A stretch of DNA of 64,000 nucleotides from Blastomonas natatoria (GCF_003201955.1 NZ_QJJM01000002.1:124001-188000); one strand, 5' to 3'. Shown: positions 1 through 11,429, counted from the stretch's first letter. Notes: generated by a model from the sequence alone, not told the origin. Translations and numbers: made by a program.

Positions 1-920
1 CGCGCCGCCAGATAGAACCAGTCCCCCATCCCGATCTTCGGCCCCAGCCAGGCAAGCGGCGCAAAGGCGAGCGCATAGGCCAGCCGCTTGTAGCTTCTGG
101 CCAGGTCGGCCGGCTTGCCGAACGTGTAGCGCAAGTCGATGGCGGTGTCCTGCTTGCCGAGACATTCGAAACCGCGCGCCTCGAGCATGGCCGAAAGCGT
201 GCGGATCGAGAACTGATACAGGTGCCATGGCGGTTCGGGATGCGGCCAATATCCCAAGGGGGCGGCCAGCGGCTCCGAAGCCCGCGGAAACAGCCCGTCG
301 ATATTGGGCGTCGACAGGATGAACAGCCCGCCAGGCTTGATCAGCCGGTGCGCAGCCATAATGTCGCAGGCCGGGTCGCGCACATGCTCGATCACGTCGA
401 ACATGGTCAGCACGTCGAGGCTCTCCGGTTCAGCCGTAACCGCGTGAATGTCGCCGTTGGCGATGGTCAGGCCGAACTGGTCGCGAGCAAACTGGGCCGA
501 AGCCTCGGAAAACTCGATGCCGGACACTTCGAACCCGGCCTTTTGCGCTTCGTGCAGAAACAGGCCGGTCGAGCAGCCGACATCCAGCACCCTGCCGCCC
601 GAAGCATATCTGCGCACGAAAGCCAGGTGTTCGCGCGCTATGCGCGCCATGCGCGCAAAGTCATCGCTTGCAGGATCGTGCAGGCTGGTGTGATAGTCAT
701 TGCCGGCCTGGTACATCGCTGCCAGCACATCCGGATCTGGCGGGTCGGCAATGAACGCCAGCCCGCAGGCGGCGCAGCGCACCAGCGTGTAGCCGCCGAC
801 CGACGCAACCAGCCGGCTATCGGTCGACTGGCAATGATTGCATGTGGCTTGCGGCCAAGCCTGCGCCATGTTCTTGTCCCACGAAAATTTGCTTCGGTCA
901 CGAGGTCGCGGCTCTTGCAT
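1..920 (-). CDS. Class I SAM-dependent methyltransferase with N-terminal zinc ribbon (3' end outside window)
   Basis: The frame is open through the left edge, so only about 306 N-terminal residues are visible. Two CX2C pairs (C27/C30 and C49/C52) form a probable zinc ribbon. A Rossmann methyltransferase core follows, with motif I (VLDVGCSTG), a DVIEHV segment and a LKPGGLFILSTP segment, as in the Methyltransf_23/11 families often found among polysaccharide and O-antigen genes. The ATG at 920 is chosen because an in-frame TAG lies two codons upstream; an internal ATG at 869 is an alternative. Its neighbours (acyltransferase, polysaccharide deacetylase) suggest a glycan or glycolipid substrate, but that is inference. 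The substrate cannot be named. Confidence 0.8.
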   Translation of the reverse strand, partial: MQEPRPRDRSKFSWDKNMAQAWPQATCNHCQSTDSRLVASVGGYTLVRCAACGLAFIADPPDPDVLAAMYQAGNDYHTSLHDPASDDFARMARIAREHLAFVRRYASGGRVLDVGCSTGLFLHEAQKAGFEVSGIEFSEASAQFARDQFGLTIANGDIHAVTAEPESLDVLTMFDVIEHVRDPACDIMAAHRLIKPGGLFILSTPNIDGLFPRASEPLAAPLGYWPHPEPPWHLYQFSIRTLSAMLEARGFECLGKQDTAIDLRYTFGKPADLARSYKRLAYALAFAPLAWLGPKIGMGDWFYLAA

Positions 921-1053
921 AGCGGCCTAGCGCTTTGACATGAAGATCGCGTAAACCGAGATCCAGCGATCTTGCGCGACGTGCTTCAAGCGATCTTAAC
1001 CGTCACCGCCTAAAGGTCTCGCCAATGCCCCGCCCCCACCCGATAGCTGCCGC

Positions 1054-1968
1054 ATGACGCCTGTCTCCACCGATATTCGTTTTCTGCTCGGGGATCGCTG
1101 CATATTGCGGGTACTGCGGATGCTGGTGCCGCTGGCTTTTGGGCTGGACGATATTCTGGAAAGTCGCCCGATCAACCGCGAGCCGCTGCGCGATAATGCG
1201 GACGGCTATCGGCTGCAATCTGCTCCTGCCGCGCAGGCAGCGAACTGGCCGCAGCAATTTCCGGGATTTCTCGCGTCACACCCTCAGGTCTATGCCCGCC
1301 ACTATATCGACATGGCGCTTGGCCATGAGGGCTATATGGCGCAATTTTCATCCAAGACGCGCGCTACACTCAAGCGCAAGATGCGCAAGCTGGCCGAGGC
1401 TGGCGGAGGTCGTCTCGACATCCGCAGCTATCACGCACCCGATCAGCTGGACGCCTTTTTCACGGCGGCACTGCCGCTGTCCGAGACGACCTATCAGGCA
1501 CGGCTGCTCGACGCCGGGCTGCCTTCGATCGCGTCCTTCCGTGCCGAGGCCGCAGCCATGGCGCAGGCAGACAATCTGCGCGCCTATGTGCTCCATCTTG
1601 ACGGGCGCGCGATTGCCTATCTGTATCTGCCCGTGGTCAGGGATGTCCTGATCTATGCGTTCCTGGGTTATGATCAGGCGCTCGCGCAGCTTTCTCCCGG
1701 CACCGTGCTGCAGATGCATGCACTGGAGCAGCTGTTTGCAGAGCAACGGTTCCGCTATTTCGATTTCACCGAGGGCGATGGTGCGCACAAGGCGTTGTTC
1801 GGCACCCATCAGGTCGAGTGCGCGACGCTCTATCTGCTCAAGCCGACCGTTGCCAACCGCATCCTGCTGGGCGGGCATGGCGCATTCAACGCTGCAGTAG
1901 AGGCCATGGGCGAATGGGCGGACCGACTGGGCGCGAAAGCGCGGCTGCGCAAGCTGCTGCGCGGCTGA
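1054..1968 (+). CDS. GNAT-fold acyltransferase, CelD/BcsL-like (Acetyltransf_6)
   Basis: A 304-residue protein. The region around residues 90-250 has the layout of the CelD/FemAB-like acetyltransferase family: a basic stretch (TRATLKRKMRKL), a central LHLDGRAIAYLYLPV strand pair and a FDFTEGDGAHKALFG motif near residue 235, where these proteins close the acyl-donor fold. Members transfer acyl or aminoacyl groups to polysaccharides or cell-wall precursors. It starts 133 bases beyond the divergent methyltransferase gene. Its stop codon is separated by a single base from the stop of the convergent deacetylase gene, so there is no room for a terminator between them. The family call is firm; the substrate is unknown. 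Confidence 0.72.
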   Translation: MTPVSTDIRFLLGDRCILRVLRMLVPLAFGLDDILESRPINREPLRDNADGYRLQSAPAAQAANWPQQFPGFLASHPQVYARHYIDMALGHEGYMAQFSSKTRATLKRKMRKLAEAGGGRLDIRSYHAPDQLDAFFTAALPLSETTYQARLLDAGLPSIASFRAEAAAMAQADNLRAYVLHLDGRAIAYLYLPVVRDVLIYAFLGYDQALAQLSPGTVLQMHALEQLFAEQRFRYFDFTEGDGAHKALFGTHQVECATLYLLKPTVANRILLGGHGAFNAAVEAMGEWADRLGAKARLRKLLRG

Positions 1969-1969
1969 C

Positions 1970-2986
1970 TCAGACCGCGACAAGGCTTTCGAAAGCCGCA
2001 AATTCGTTCAGAAAGAGGGTCGACAATATCCCGACCTCGTACCGAATGCGGCTGACGGCCTGCTCGCCATAACGCAGGGCCGTGCGTACCAGATTGGCCG
2101 GCAGCGTCGCGAGGCGGGACTGCTGCCGCGGCTGCAGCCCATCAAAGCCCGACCCTTCCAGCCGGGTCTGCTCGGAGATGTTCATGCACATCGATTCAAA
2201 TCGGCGGGTGACGATGGGATTGGACCGCGTCCGGTCGCGGCTCAGCAATTCGAAACTGTGACTGACGATGGTGAAGCATGGCCAGTCATTCTGCGCTGCA
2301 TGGGTGAGAGCATCGCGCATCTCCCAGGCGGAAAGTGCGCACAGCTGTGCCGCGCGGATGCTGCCCGGGCGATCCTCGATATAACTCACGGGGATGATGC
2401 CAACGCCAAGATGCTCGGAAAAAGGTGGCGTCTCGGGCGGCAGGTCGATCGCGCACTCGCCCGACAGGAAAGCAGGATTGAAGCTGCTGTCAAAACGAAC
2501 GCTGAGCTCGCTCAAAGCGCGCAAGGTGTCGTCGTTGGCGCCGAAATTGCCAGCGCGAAACGCGGTGGGCCTGGGCGCACCGGCGATCATCAGCAGCGCG
2601 CGCGCCTGATCGAGCAGCCTGATCTGGTCTTCGAGCGGAAAATCGGCAATGTTGCGGCCGCGCAGATGTTCCAGTTCGTGATCGCGCGCAAATTCCAGCC
2701 ATTCGGTGTGAATGTGCAGTTGCACCTCGTGCCCGCGCTTCAGGATCGGCTCGACGATCTTCGCGATCACGCCGGGGCCATAGACCAGCGCCGGAAACGG
2801 ATCGACAAAGAACACCCCTGTCAGCCCATAGGCTTCCAGACGATCCATCTGATAGAAGATCCCGAACTCGCCATCGCGGCACTTGCCGGCGATCGAGCTG
2901 TCGTAATTCTGCTGCGCGCTCGCGCCCTCCTGAAAGAGCTTGAGCGACAGTTCGGTATCGACGGTGTACTGAACTTTCGTGGCCAT
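1970..2986 (-). CDS. Polysaccharide deacetylase family protein, WalW-like (CE4)
   Basis: A 338-residue protein with a modified CE4/NodB pattern: an acidic motif 1 (YTVDTELS near the N-terminus), a histidine motif 2 (EVQLHIHTEW), a third motif in the form FRAGNFGAND, and a late VSHSFEL histidine motif. This variant matches the putative WalW-type deacetylases of lipopolysaccharide clusters rather than classical chitin or peptidoglycan deacetylases. There is no signal peptide, so a cytoplasmic role on a lipid-linked or nucleotide-linked glycan is plausible. The ATG at 2986 (MATKV) is preferred; an in-frame ATG at 2998 is also possible and neither has a strong ribosome binding site. It converges with the acyltransferase gene, leaving one base between the stops. 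Confidence 0.72.
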   Translation of the reverse strand: MATKVQYTVDTELSLKLFQEGASAQQNYDSSIAGKCRDGEFGIFYQMDRLEAYGLTGVFFVDPFPALVYGPGVIAKIVEPILKRGHEVQLHIHTEWLEFARDHELEHLRGRNIADFPLEDQIRLLDQARALLMIAGAPRPTAFRAGNFGANDDTLRALSELSVRFDSSFNPAFLSGECAIDLPPETPPFSEHLGVGIIPVSYIEDRPGSIRAAQLCALSAWEMRDALTHAAQNDWPCFTIVSHSFELLSRDRTRSNPIVTRRFESMCMNISEQTRLEGSGFDGLQPRQQSRLATLPANLVRTALRYGEQAVSRIRYEVGILSTLFLNEFAAFESLVAV

Positions 2987-2998
2987 CGTCCTACCCAT

Positions 2999-4404
<1,406 letters not shown>

Positions 4405-4496
4405 CAATTGAGCGGGGTGGTCGATTTGGCCCGCTCGCCCCGCGCCACCTGATCGGCTGGTGCCGTGATGGCCGCACAAACGGAGTTACCTGACAC

Positions 4497-5384
4497 ATGA
4501 GCATCCTCGTAAACAAAGACACCAAGGTCATCACGCAAGGCATGACCGGCGCGACCGGTACCTTCCACACCGAGCAGGCGCTCGCCTATGGCACGCAGAT
4601 GGTCGGCGGCGTGACGCCCGGCAAGGGCGGCACCACGCATATCGGCCTGCCCAATTTCAACACCGTCGCCGAAGCCAAGGCTGCGACCGGTGCGACCGCG
4701 ACGTGCATCTACGTGCCGCCGCCATTCGCCGCGGACTCGATCCTCGAGGCGATCGATGCCGAGATGGAACTGATCGTCGCGATCACCGAGGGCATTCCGG
4801 TGCTCGACATGGTCCGCGTCAAGCGCGCGCTGCAGGGCAGCAAGTCGCGCCTGATCGGACCCAACTGCCCCGGCGTGCTGACCCCCGACGAGTGCAAGAT
4901 CGGCATCATGCCCGGCAGCATCTTCAAGAAGGGTTCGGTTGGCGTCGTCTCGCGCTCGGGCACGCTCACCTATGAAGCCGTGCACCAGACCACTGCCGTG
5001 GGCCTGGGCCAGACCACCGCAGTCGGCATCGGCGGCGACCCGGTCAACGGCACCAACTTCATCGACGTGCTTGAACTGTTCCTGGCGGACGACGAAACCA
5101 AATCGATCATCATGATCGGCGAGATCGGCGGCAGCGCGGAAGAAGAAGCCGCGCAGTTCCTGAAGGACGAAGCCAAGCGCGGCCGCAAGAAGCCGATGGT
5201 CGGCTTCATCGCCGGGCGCACCGCGCCTCCGGGACGCCGCATGGGCCATGCCGGCGCGATCGTCTCGGGCGGCCAGGGCGGCGCCGAGGACAAGATCGCG
5301 GCGATGGAAGAAGCGGGCATCCGCGTCTCGCCTTCGCCTTCGCTCCTCGGACAGACGCTGGCCGAGTTGCTCGAAACGGTGTGA
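4497..5384 (+). CDS. sucD: Succinyl-CoA ligase (ADP/GDP-forming), alpha subunit
   Basis: A 295-residue alpha subunit that binds CoA and carries the phosphohistidine intermediate. The N-terminal CoA-binding domain reads [12 protein letters not shown], then GGVTPGKGG; the active-site histidine is H251 in [10 protein letters not shown]. It catalyses interconversion of succinyl-CoA and succinate with substrate-level phosphorylation, as a heteromer with SucC. SucC is encoded 11.7 kb away on the other strand (17037-18236) instead of immediately upstream, so balanced expression must be achieved from two transcripts. The gene lies 92 bases after mdh and is followed by a large imperfect inverted repeat that may limit read-through into sucA. 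Confidence 0.97.
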   Translation: MSILVNKDTKVITQGMTGATGTFHTEQALAYGTQMVGGVTPGKGGTTHIGLPNFNTVAEAKAATGATATCIYVPPPFAADSILEAIDAEMELIVAITEGIPVLDMVRVKRALQGSKSRLIGPNCPGVLTPDECKIGIMPGSIFKKGSVGVVSRSGTLTYEAVHQTTAVGLGQTTAVGIGGDPVNGTNFIDVLELFLADDETKSIIMIGEIGGSAEEEAAQFLKDEAKRGRKKPMVGFIAGRTAPPGRRMGHAGAIVSGGQGGAEDKIAAMEEAGIRVSPSPSLLGQTLAELLETV

Positions 5385-5393
5385 TTTGAACTA

Positions 5394-5549
5394 TCCCTCT
5401 CCCCTCGCGGGAGAGGGAGGGCATCGCGAAGCGATGCGAGGGAGAGGGCCAGGAGCACGCCGGTAGCGCCGCTTCCGCCTCACCCAGCTTCGACGAGGCG
5501 CTAGCAGCGCCAAGTCTGCGCAACCCTCTTCCGCGGTGGGGAGAGGGAA
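5394..5549. repeat. Imperfect inverted repeat, CCCTCTCC family (copy 1 of 4)
   Basis: The ends pair in opposite orientation: CCCTCTCCCCTCGCGGGAG at the left and a GGTGGGGAGAGGG end at the right. Smaller palindromes lie inside (GCATCGCGAAGCGATGC, GGCGCTAGCAGCGCC). Three related blocks occur at 11281-11426, 16832-17027 and 53686-53812, all intergenic. This copy fills nearly the whole gap between sucD and sucA, and its right end lies just upstream of the sucA start. It could attenuate or stabilise the mRNA, but that is inference. Confidence 0.7.
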
Positions 5550-5564
5550 AAGGGACGCCAAGAC

Positions 5565-8390
5565 ATGACCTACGACGGATTTGATTTCGACCCCGCAGAA
5601 GGCCCCCAGCAGGGCCCGAGCTGGCAGCGCGGCAACTGGCCGCTGGCCGATAGCGACGACCTGACGGCGGCGCTCGACCCGATGCAGATGCAGGCGGCAT
5701 TGAAGGCCGCCGTGCGCGATGCGTCGAAAGCCGCTGGGAAGCCCGTGGACGAAGCTGCGATCGCACGCGCGGCGGATCGCTCGATCCGCGCGATGATGCT
5801 GATCCGCACCTACCGGGTGCGCGGCCATCTGGCGGCTGATCTCGATCCGCTCGGCCTGTCGCAGCAGGCGCTTCCGGCCGACCTGACGCCCGAATATCAT
5901 GGCTTTACAGGCAGCGAGCTTGATGAGCCCGTCTTCCTTGGCGGCACCATGGGGTTCGAAAGCGCCACCGTGCGCCAGCTCATCGATACGCTGCGTGCCA
6001 ATTATTGCGGCAAGGTGGGCCTGGAATACATGCACATCTCGGACGTGGAGGAACGCCGCTTCTTCCAGGACCGGATGGAAGGCGTCGACAAGGGCGTCGA
6101 GTTTACCGAAAACGGCAAGAAGGCGATCCTCTCCAAGGTTATCGAGGCCGAAACCTTCGAGAATTTCCTCGCCAAGAAATATGTCGGCACCAAGCGCTTC
6201 GGCCTCGACGGTGGCGAGTCCATGATCCCCGCGCTCGAAGCGGTGATCAAGTACGGCGGCCAGCTCGGTCTCAAGGAAATCGTTTACGGCATGCCGCATC
6301 GCGGCCGTCTGAACGTGCTCGCCAATGTGATGGCCAAGCCCTATCGCGTGATCTTCCACGAATTCTCGGGCGGTTCGGCCAATCCCGATGACGTGGGCGG
6401 TTCGGGCGACGTGAAATATCACCTCGGCACCAGCACCGACCGCGAGTTCGACGGCATCAGCGTCCATATGTCGCTGGTCCCCAACCCGTCGCATCTCGAA
6501 GCGGTCGACCCGGTCGTTCTTGGCAAGGTGCGTGCGCAGCAGGTCGTGCGCGACGACCTCGCCGATCACAATCAGGTGCTGCCGGTGTTGCTGCACGGCG
6601 ATGCGGCCTTTGCCGGTCAAGGGATTGTCTGGGAATGCCTCGGCTTTTCGGGCATTCGCGGTTACAATACCGGCGGCTGCATCCATTTCATCGTCAACAA
6701 CCAGATCGGCTTCACCACCAGCCCGCAATTCGCGCGCTCCTCGCCCTATCCCTCGGACGTCGCCAAGGGCGTCCAGGCGCCGATCCTGCACGTCAATGGC
6801 GACGATCCGGAAGCGGTGACCTTTGCCTGCAAGATGGCGATCGACTTCCGTCAGCGCTTTCATCGCGATGTCGTCATCGACATGTGGTGCTACCGCCGGT
6901 TCGGTCACAACGAGGGCGACGAGCCCAGTTTCACCCAGCCGCAGATGTACGCGCAGATCCGCAAGCATCCCAAGGTCAGCAAGATCTACGGCGATCGCCT
7001 CATCGCCGAGGGTGTGGTGACGCAGGACTGGATCGACGAAACCGCCAAGACCTTCTCGGATCAGCTCGAGGTAGAGTTCGAGGCCGGCAAGACCTACAAG
7101 GCCAACAAGGCGGACTGGTTCGCCGGTCGCTGGTCGGGCCTGCACATGCCTGCGGACCCGGAAACGGCGCGGCGCAACATCGAAACCGGCATTGACAAGA
7201 AGCTGATGGAAAGCCTCGGCCGGACGCTGACGACCATTCCCGAGGGCCATGAGGTGCACAAGACGCTGCGCCGCGTGCTCGAGGCCAAGCGCGAGATGTT
7301 CGACAAGGGCGAAGGCTTTGACTGGGCCACCGGCGAAGCGCTGGCCTTCGGATCGCTGGTGTCGGAAGGCTATGCTGTCCGTCTGTCGGGCCAGGATTCA
7401 GGCCGCGGCACCTTCAGCCAGCGTCACGCGGTCTGGATCGACCAGAATACCGGCGGTCGATATCTGCCGCTCGAACAGGTGCCGCATGGCCGGTTCGAGG
7501 TGCTGGACAGCCCGCTGTCCGAATATGGCGTGCTCGGCTTCGAATATGGCTATGCCATGGCCGATCCGAAGACGCTGGTATTGTGGGAGGCGCAGTTCGG
7601 CGATTTCGCCAATGGCGCGCAGATCATGATCGACCAGTTCATCGCCAGCGGCGAAGCCAAGTGGCTGCGTGCTAATGGTCTGGTGATGCTGCTGCCGCAC
7701 GGCATGGAAGGCCAGGGTCCCGAACACAGCTCGGCGCGTCTGGAACGCTTCCTGCAGCTGTGCGCGGGCGACAATATCCAGGTTTGCAACATCACGACGC
7801 CGGCCAATTACTTCCACGTCCTCCGCCGCCAGATGCACCGGAATTTCCGCAAGCCGCTGATCATCATGACACCCAAGTCGCTGTTGCGGCACAAGATGGC
7901 GGTGTCCAAGGCGAGCGAGTTCCAGGGCAACAGCCACTTCATGCGCATCCTTTCCGACCCCAACCAGCCGGAAGACAAGGACATCAAGCGCCTGGTGCTG
8001 TGCTCGGGCAAGGTGGCGTTCGACCTGATGGAAGCGCGCGATGCCGCCGGCGACAAGCACACCGCGATCATCCGCCTCGAACAGCTCTACCCCTTCCCCG
8101 GCGAGCCGCTGACCATTCGCCTCAAGCGCATGGTCAATCTGGAAGAGGTGGTCTGGGCACAGGAAGAAGCGCGCAACAATGGCAGCTGGTTCTTCGTCGA
8201 GCCGTTCATCGAGGAATGCCTGGCCGACGCCGGTGTGAAGCCGAAGCGCGCCCGCTATGCCGGTCGGGTCGCGGCGGCATCGCCCGCCACCGGCCTTGCA
8301 AAGCGGCACCAGGCCGAACAGGGCGCGCTGATCGCCGACGCGCTTGGCCATAATGTCCGCGAAGAAATCCGCCGCCAGCGCGGCAGCTGA
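5565..8390 (+). CDS. sucA: 2-oxoglutarate dehydrogenase E1 component
   Basis: A 941-residue thiamine-diphosphate-dependent E1 subunit, the normal length for the homodimeric OGDH E1 family. It has the typical alpha-ketoglutarate dehydrogenase N-terminal helix region (YRVRGHLAADLDPLG), the catalytic-site stretch GMPHRGRLNVLANV, the ThDP-binding segment with HGDAAFAGQG, and the C-terminal transketolase-like half (LPHGMEGQGPEHSSARLERFL). It decarboxylates 2-oxoglutarate and passes the succinyl group to the lipoyl domain of SucB. It is followed after 59 bases by sucB. The order E1-E2-(repeat)-E3 is the expected one for a complete complex. Confidence 0.97.
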   Translation: MTYDGFDFDPAEGPQQGPSWQRGNWPLADSDDLTAALDPMQMQAALKAAVRDASKAAGKPVDEAAIARAADRSIRAMMLIRTYRVRGHLAADLDPLGLSQQALPADLTPEYHGFTGSELDEPVFLGGTMGFESATVRQLIDTLRANYCGKVGLEYMHISDVEERRFFQDRMEGVDKGVEFTENGKKAILSKVIEAETFENFLAKKYVGTKRFGLDGGESMIPALEAVIKYGGQLGLKEIVYGMPHRGRLNVLANVMAKPYRVIFHEFSGGSANPDDVGGSGDVKYHLGTSTDREFDGISVHMSLVPNPSHLEAVDPVVLGKVRAQQVVRDDLADHNQVLPVLLHGDAAFAGQGIVWECLGFSGIRGYNTGGCIHFIVNNQIGFTTSPQFARSSPYPSDVAKGVQAPILHVNGDDPEAVTFACKMAIDFRQRFHRDVVIDMWCYRRFGHNEGDEPSFTQPQMYAQIRKHPKVSKIYGDRLIAEGVVTQDWIDETAKTFSDQLEVEFEAGKTYKANKADWFAGRWSGLHMPADPETARRNIETGIDKKLMESLGRTLTTIPEGHEVHKTLRRVLEAKREMFDKGEGFDWATGEALAFGSLVSEGYAVRLSGQDSGRGTFSQRHAVWIDQNTGGRYLPLEQVPHGRFEVLDSPLSEYGVLGFEYGYAMADPKTLVLWEAQFGDFANGAQIMIDQFIASGEAKWLRANGLVMLLPHGMEGQGPEHSSARLERFLQLCAGDNIQVCNITTPANYFHVLRRQMHRNFRKPLIIMTPKSLLRHKMAVSKASEFQGNSHFMRILSDPNQPEDKDIKRLVLCSGKVAFDLMEARDAAGDKHTAIIRLEQLYPFPGEPLTIRLKRMVNLEEVVWAQEEARNNGSWFFVEPFIEECLADAGVKPKRARYAGRVAAASPATGLAKRHQAEQGALIADALGHNVREEIRRQRGS

Positions 8391-8449
8391 CCGCCATTAC
8401 ATAATCATTTCCGCACCATAGATGCGGTTAGAAATAGGGTTTGTGAACC

Positions 8450-9694
8450 ATGAGCATCGAAGTCAAAGTCCCCGTTCTGGGTGAATCGATCAGCGAAGCG
8501 ACCATCGGCGAATGGCTGAAAAAGCCGGGTGACACCGTCGCTGCCGACGAGCCGATCGCCAGCCTGGAAACCGACAAGGTCGCGGTCGAAGTTCCTGCGC
8601 CTGCCGCCGGCGTGCTGGGCCAGCTGATCTTTGCCGAGGGCGATACCGTGCAGGTCGGATCGATCCTGACCACGATCGAAAGCTCGGGCGCTGCTGTCGC
8701 CACCTCTGCTGCCGCTCCGCAGCCTGCCGTCGCCAAGAGCGAAGCCGCTCCGGCAGCAGTTGCCGCGCCCGCCCCTGCCCCGACCGGCGAACCGGTGAGC
8801 CTCTCGCCCGCCGTGCGCCGTCTGGTGCTGGAGCATGGCCTTGACCCGACCAGCATCAAGGGCACCGGCAAAGACGGCCGACTGACCAAGGAAGACGTGC
8901 TCGCCGCAGCGGCTGAAGCCGCCAAGGCCGCACCTGCGCCCGCCGCCGCCGCTCCGGCTGCTGCCGCGCCGGTCGCCAGCGGCGCTGCCGGTCGCGAGAC
9001 CGAGCGCGTGCGCATGACCCGCATCCGCCAGACCATCGCCAAGCGCCTCAAGAGCGCGCAGGACACGGCAGCGATGCTGACCACCTTCAACGATGTCGAC
9101 ATGACCGCGGTGATGGAAGCGCGCAACACCTACAAGGACCTGTTCGAGAAGAAGCACGGCGTGCGCCTCGGCTTCATGGGCTTTTTCGCCAAGGCCGCGT
9201 GTCTGGCGCTCAAGGACGTGCCGTCGGTCAATGCACAGATCGAGGGCGACGAGATCGTCTATCACAATTATGCCGATATCTCGGTCGCGGTCAGCGCACC
9301 GAATGGCCTGGTCGTGCCCGTCATCCGCAATGCCGAAAGCCTCTCGTTCGCGGGCATCGAGAAGACCATCGCCGATTTCGGCAAGCGCGCCAAGGACGGC
9401 ACGCTGAAGATGGAAGAGATGCAGGGCGGCACCTTCACCATCTCGAACGGCGGCGTGTTCGGTTCGCTGATGTCGACCCCGATCATCAACCCGCCGCAGA
9501 GCGCGGTGCTGGGCCTGCACCGCATCGATCAGCGCCCGGTCGTGATGCCCGACGGCTCGATCGCGGCGCGCCCGATGATGTATCTGGCATTGAGCTATGA
9601 CCACCGCCTGATCGATGGTCGCGAAGCCGTGACCTTCCTCAAGACGATCAAGGAAGCAATCGAGGATCCGACGCGGCTGCTCATCGATCTGTAA
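8450..9694 (+). CDS. sucB: Dihydrolipoyllysine-residue succinyltransferase (E2 of OGDH)
   Basis: A 414-residue E2 subunit. An N-terminal lipoyl domain carries the lipoylation lysine K43 in [12 protein letters not shown]. An Ala/Pro-rich linker leads to a peripheral-subunit-binding domain ([20 protein letters not shown]). A second Ala/Pro linker leads to the acyltransferase domain, which ends with the active-site [11 protein letters not shown] motif. It transfers the succinyl group from lipoamide to CoA and forms the core of the complex. A single lipoyl domain is typical for SucB. It lies in the same operon as sucA, with an 81-bp palindromic repeat between it and lpd. Confidence 0.97.
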   Translation: MSIEVKVPVLGESISEATIGEWLKKPGDTVAADEPIASLETDKVAVEVPAPAAGVLGQLIFAEGDTVQVGSILTTIESSGAAVATSAAAPQPAVAKSEAAPAAVAAPAPAPTGEPVSLSPAVRRLVLEHGLDPTSIKGTGKDGRLTKEDVLAAAAEAAKAAPAPAAAAPAAAAPVASGAAGRETERVRMTRIRQTIAKRLKSAQDTAAMLTTFNDVDMTAVMEARNTYKDLFEKKHGVRLGFMGFFAKAACLALKDVPSVNAQIEGDEIVYHNYADISVAVSAPNGLVVPVIRNAESLSFAGIEKTIADFGKRAKDGTLKMEEMQGGTFTISNGGVFGSLMSTPIINPPQSAVLGLHRIDQRPVVMPDGSIAARPMMYLALSYDHRLIDGREAVTFLKTIKEAIEDPTRLLIDL

Positions 9695-9734
9695 CGCAAG
9701 CGATACGGAAGGCGGAACTGACGAGACCTTCTTT

Positions 9735-9815
9735 CGTCACCCCCGCGCAGGCGGGGGTCCCGCTTCCGCCAAACCGTCAGCAGCAAGCGGGATTCCCGCT
9801 TTCGCGGGAATGACG
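9735..9815. repeat. 81-bp REP-like composite palindrome (copy 1 of 3)
   Basis: Two hairpins face each other: CGTCACCCCCGCGCAGGCGGG at the left (first 20 bases quoted in part) and a GGGATTCCCGCTTTCGCGGG stem at the right, with AGCGGGA/TCCCGCT arms in between. Copies of exactly the same length lie at 45419-45499 and 50717-50797 (reverse orientation). This copy sits in the sucB-lpd gap. No RAYT-type transposase gene is present in the window. Confidence 0.8.
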
Positions 9816-9871
9816 GGAAAGACAGTGCCGAACCGGTCTGATATGGCCAGAACGCACGATGGAGTTTGAAA

Positions 9872-11269
9872 ATGGCTGATTATGATTTCGACGTCCTGGT
9901 GATCGGTGCCGGACCTGGCGGCTATGTCGCGGCGATCCGTGCGGCGCAGCTGGGCCTGAAGACCGCGTGCGTCGAAAGCCGCGCGACATTGGGCGGCACC
10001 TGCCTCAATGTCGGCTGCATCCCCTCCAAGGCGATGCTGCACGCCTCCGAACTGTTCGAGGAAGCTGCAAGCGGCAAGCTCGCCAAGCTGGGCATCAAGG
10101 GCACGGTCGAGCTGGACCTCGAGACCATGCACGCGCAGCGCCGCGATGCCGTGAAGGGCCTGACCGGCGGGATCGAATATCTGTTCAAGAAGAACAAGGT
10201 CGAATGGCTCAAGGGCCATGCCGCGTTCACCAGCGCCGATACCGTCGACGTCGCAGGCAAGAGCTATCGGGCGAAGAACATCGTCATCGCCACTGGTTCG
10301 TCGGTCACGCCGCTGCCCGGCATCACCGTGGACAATGAGGCGCAGATCATCGTCGATTCCACCGGTGCACTCGAACTCGCCAAGGTGCCGGGGCACATGG
10401 TCGTGATCGGCGGCGGCGTGATCGGCCTCGAACTCGGCAGCGTATGGAAGCGCCTGGGTGCCAAGGTCACCGTGGTCGAGTATCTCGACCAGATCCTGCC
10501 CGGCATGGACGGCGAAATCCGCAAGGAAGCCAACAAGGTCTTCAAGAAGCAGGGCATCCAGTTCAAGCTATCGACCAAGGTCACCGGGGCCGAGGTCAAG
10601 GACGGCAAGGCGGTGCTGACTGTCGAGCCTTCCGCTGGCGGCGATGCCGAAACCATCGACGCCGATGTCGTGCTGGTCTCGATCGGTCGGCGTCCCAACA
10701 CCGATGGCCTGGCGCTCGACAAGGCGGGCCTGTCCGTCAACGGTCGCGGTCAGGTCGAGATCGACCATGATTTCCAGACCAAGGTCCCCGGCATCTGGGC
10801 GATCGGCGATTGCGTGCCCGGCCCGATGCTGGCGCACAAGGCCGAGGACGAAGGCATTGCTGTCGCGGAGAATATCGCAGGCCTCACCGGCATCGTGAAC
10901 CACGAAATCATCCCGAGCGTCGTCTACACCATGCCCGAGATCGCGGGCGTGGGCCTGACCGAAGAGCAGGCAAAGGAGCGCGGCGAAATCAGGGTCGGCA
11001 AGTTCCCGATGATGGCCAATTCTCGCGCCAAGACCAATCACGAGGGCGACGGCCTGGTCAAGGTGATCGCCGATGCCAAGACAGACCGCGTGCTCGGCGT
11101 GTGGATCATCGCATCGCTCGGCGGCACGATGATCGCGCAGGCTGCGCAGACGATGGAATTCGGCGGCACCAGCGAGGACATCGCCTATACCTGCCACGCC
11201 CACCCCACGCACAGCGAAGCGCTCAAGGAAGCCGCCATGGCCGTGCAGGGCAAGCCGATCCATATCTGA
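9872..11269 (+). CDS. lpd: Dihydrolipoyl dehydrogenase (E3)
   Basis: A 465-residue flavoprotein disulfide reductase that reoxidises dihydrolipoamide of the E2 subunits and passes electrons to NAD+. Visible are the FAD-binding GAGPGGY motif, the redox-active pair C44/C49 in GGTCLNVGCIPSK, the NAD-binding GGGVIGLELG loop, a second FAD motif ending AIGDCV, and the interface motif HAHPTHSEALKEA containing the catalytic base histidine. The ATG at 9872 is preferred because GGAG lies 7 bases upstream; an in-frame TTG precedes it by two codons. It belongs to the OGDH block and may also serve pyruvate or branched-chain dehydrogenases encoded elsewhere. Confidence 0.97.
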   Translation: MADYDFDVLVIGAGPGGYVAAIRAAQLGLKTACVESRATLGGTCLNVGCIPSKAMLHASELFEEAASGKLAKLGIKGTVELDLETMHAQRRDAVKGLTGGIEYLFKKNKVEWLKGHAAFTSADTVDVAGKSYRAKNIVIATGSSVTPLPGITVDNEAQIIVDSTGALELAKVPGHMVVIGGGVIGLELGSVWKRLGAKVTVVEYLDQILPGMDGEIRKEANKVFKKQGIQFKLSTKVTGAEVKDGKAVLTVEPSAGGDAETIDADVVLVSIGRRPNTDGLALDKAGLSVNGRGQVEIDHDFQTKVPGIWAIGDCVPGPMLAHKAEDEGIAVAENIAGLTGIVNHEIIPSVVYTMPEIAGVGLTEEQAKERGEIRVGKFPMMANSRAKTNHEGDGLVKVIADAKTDRVLGVWIIASLGGTMIAQAAQTMEFGGTSEDIAYTCHAHPTHSEALKEAAMAVQGKPIHI

Positions 11270-11280
11270 GGCTAGACAGG

Positions 11281-11426
11281 CTCCCTCCCCTTCAGCGGAG
11301 AGATACGAAGGCTTGCCTGCAAAGCAGGCTAGCCGAAGTTGAGAGGGGCGGCGTTGTTGGCCCCTCTCTGCTGCGACTAGGCAGCAAGCTGCCAAGTCTC
11401 GCGTCTCTCCCCTAAAGAGGAGAGAG
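11281..11426. repeat. Imperfect inverted repeat, CCCTCTCC family (copy 2 of 4)
   Basis: CTCCCTCCCCTTCAGCGGAG at the left end pairs with TCTCCCCTAAAGAGGAGAG at the right end. Internal palindromes include CTTGCCTGC/GCAGGC and GGCAGCAAGCTGCC. It occupies the gap between lpd and the TRIC gene. Its last bases (AGGAGAG) appear to supply the ribosome binding site of that gene. Confidence 0.65.
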
Positions 11427-11429
11427 CAG

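Noticed and set aside
5391-7259. A 622-codon open frame antisense to sucA
   Set aside because: sucA on the other strand is certain, and the antisense product has no recognisable motif or ribosome binding site.
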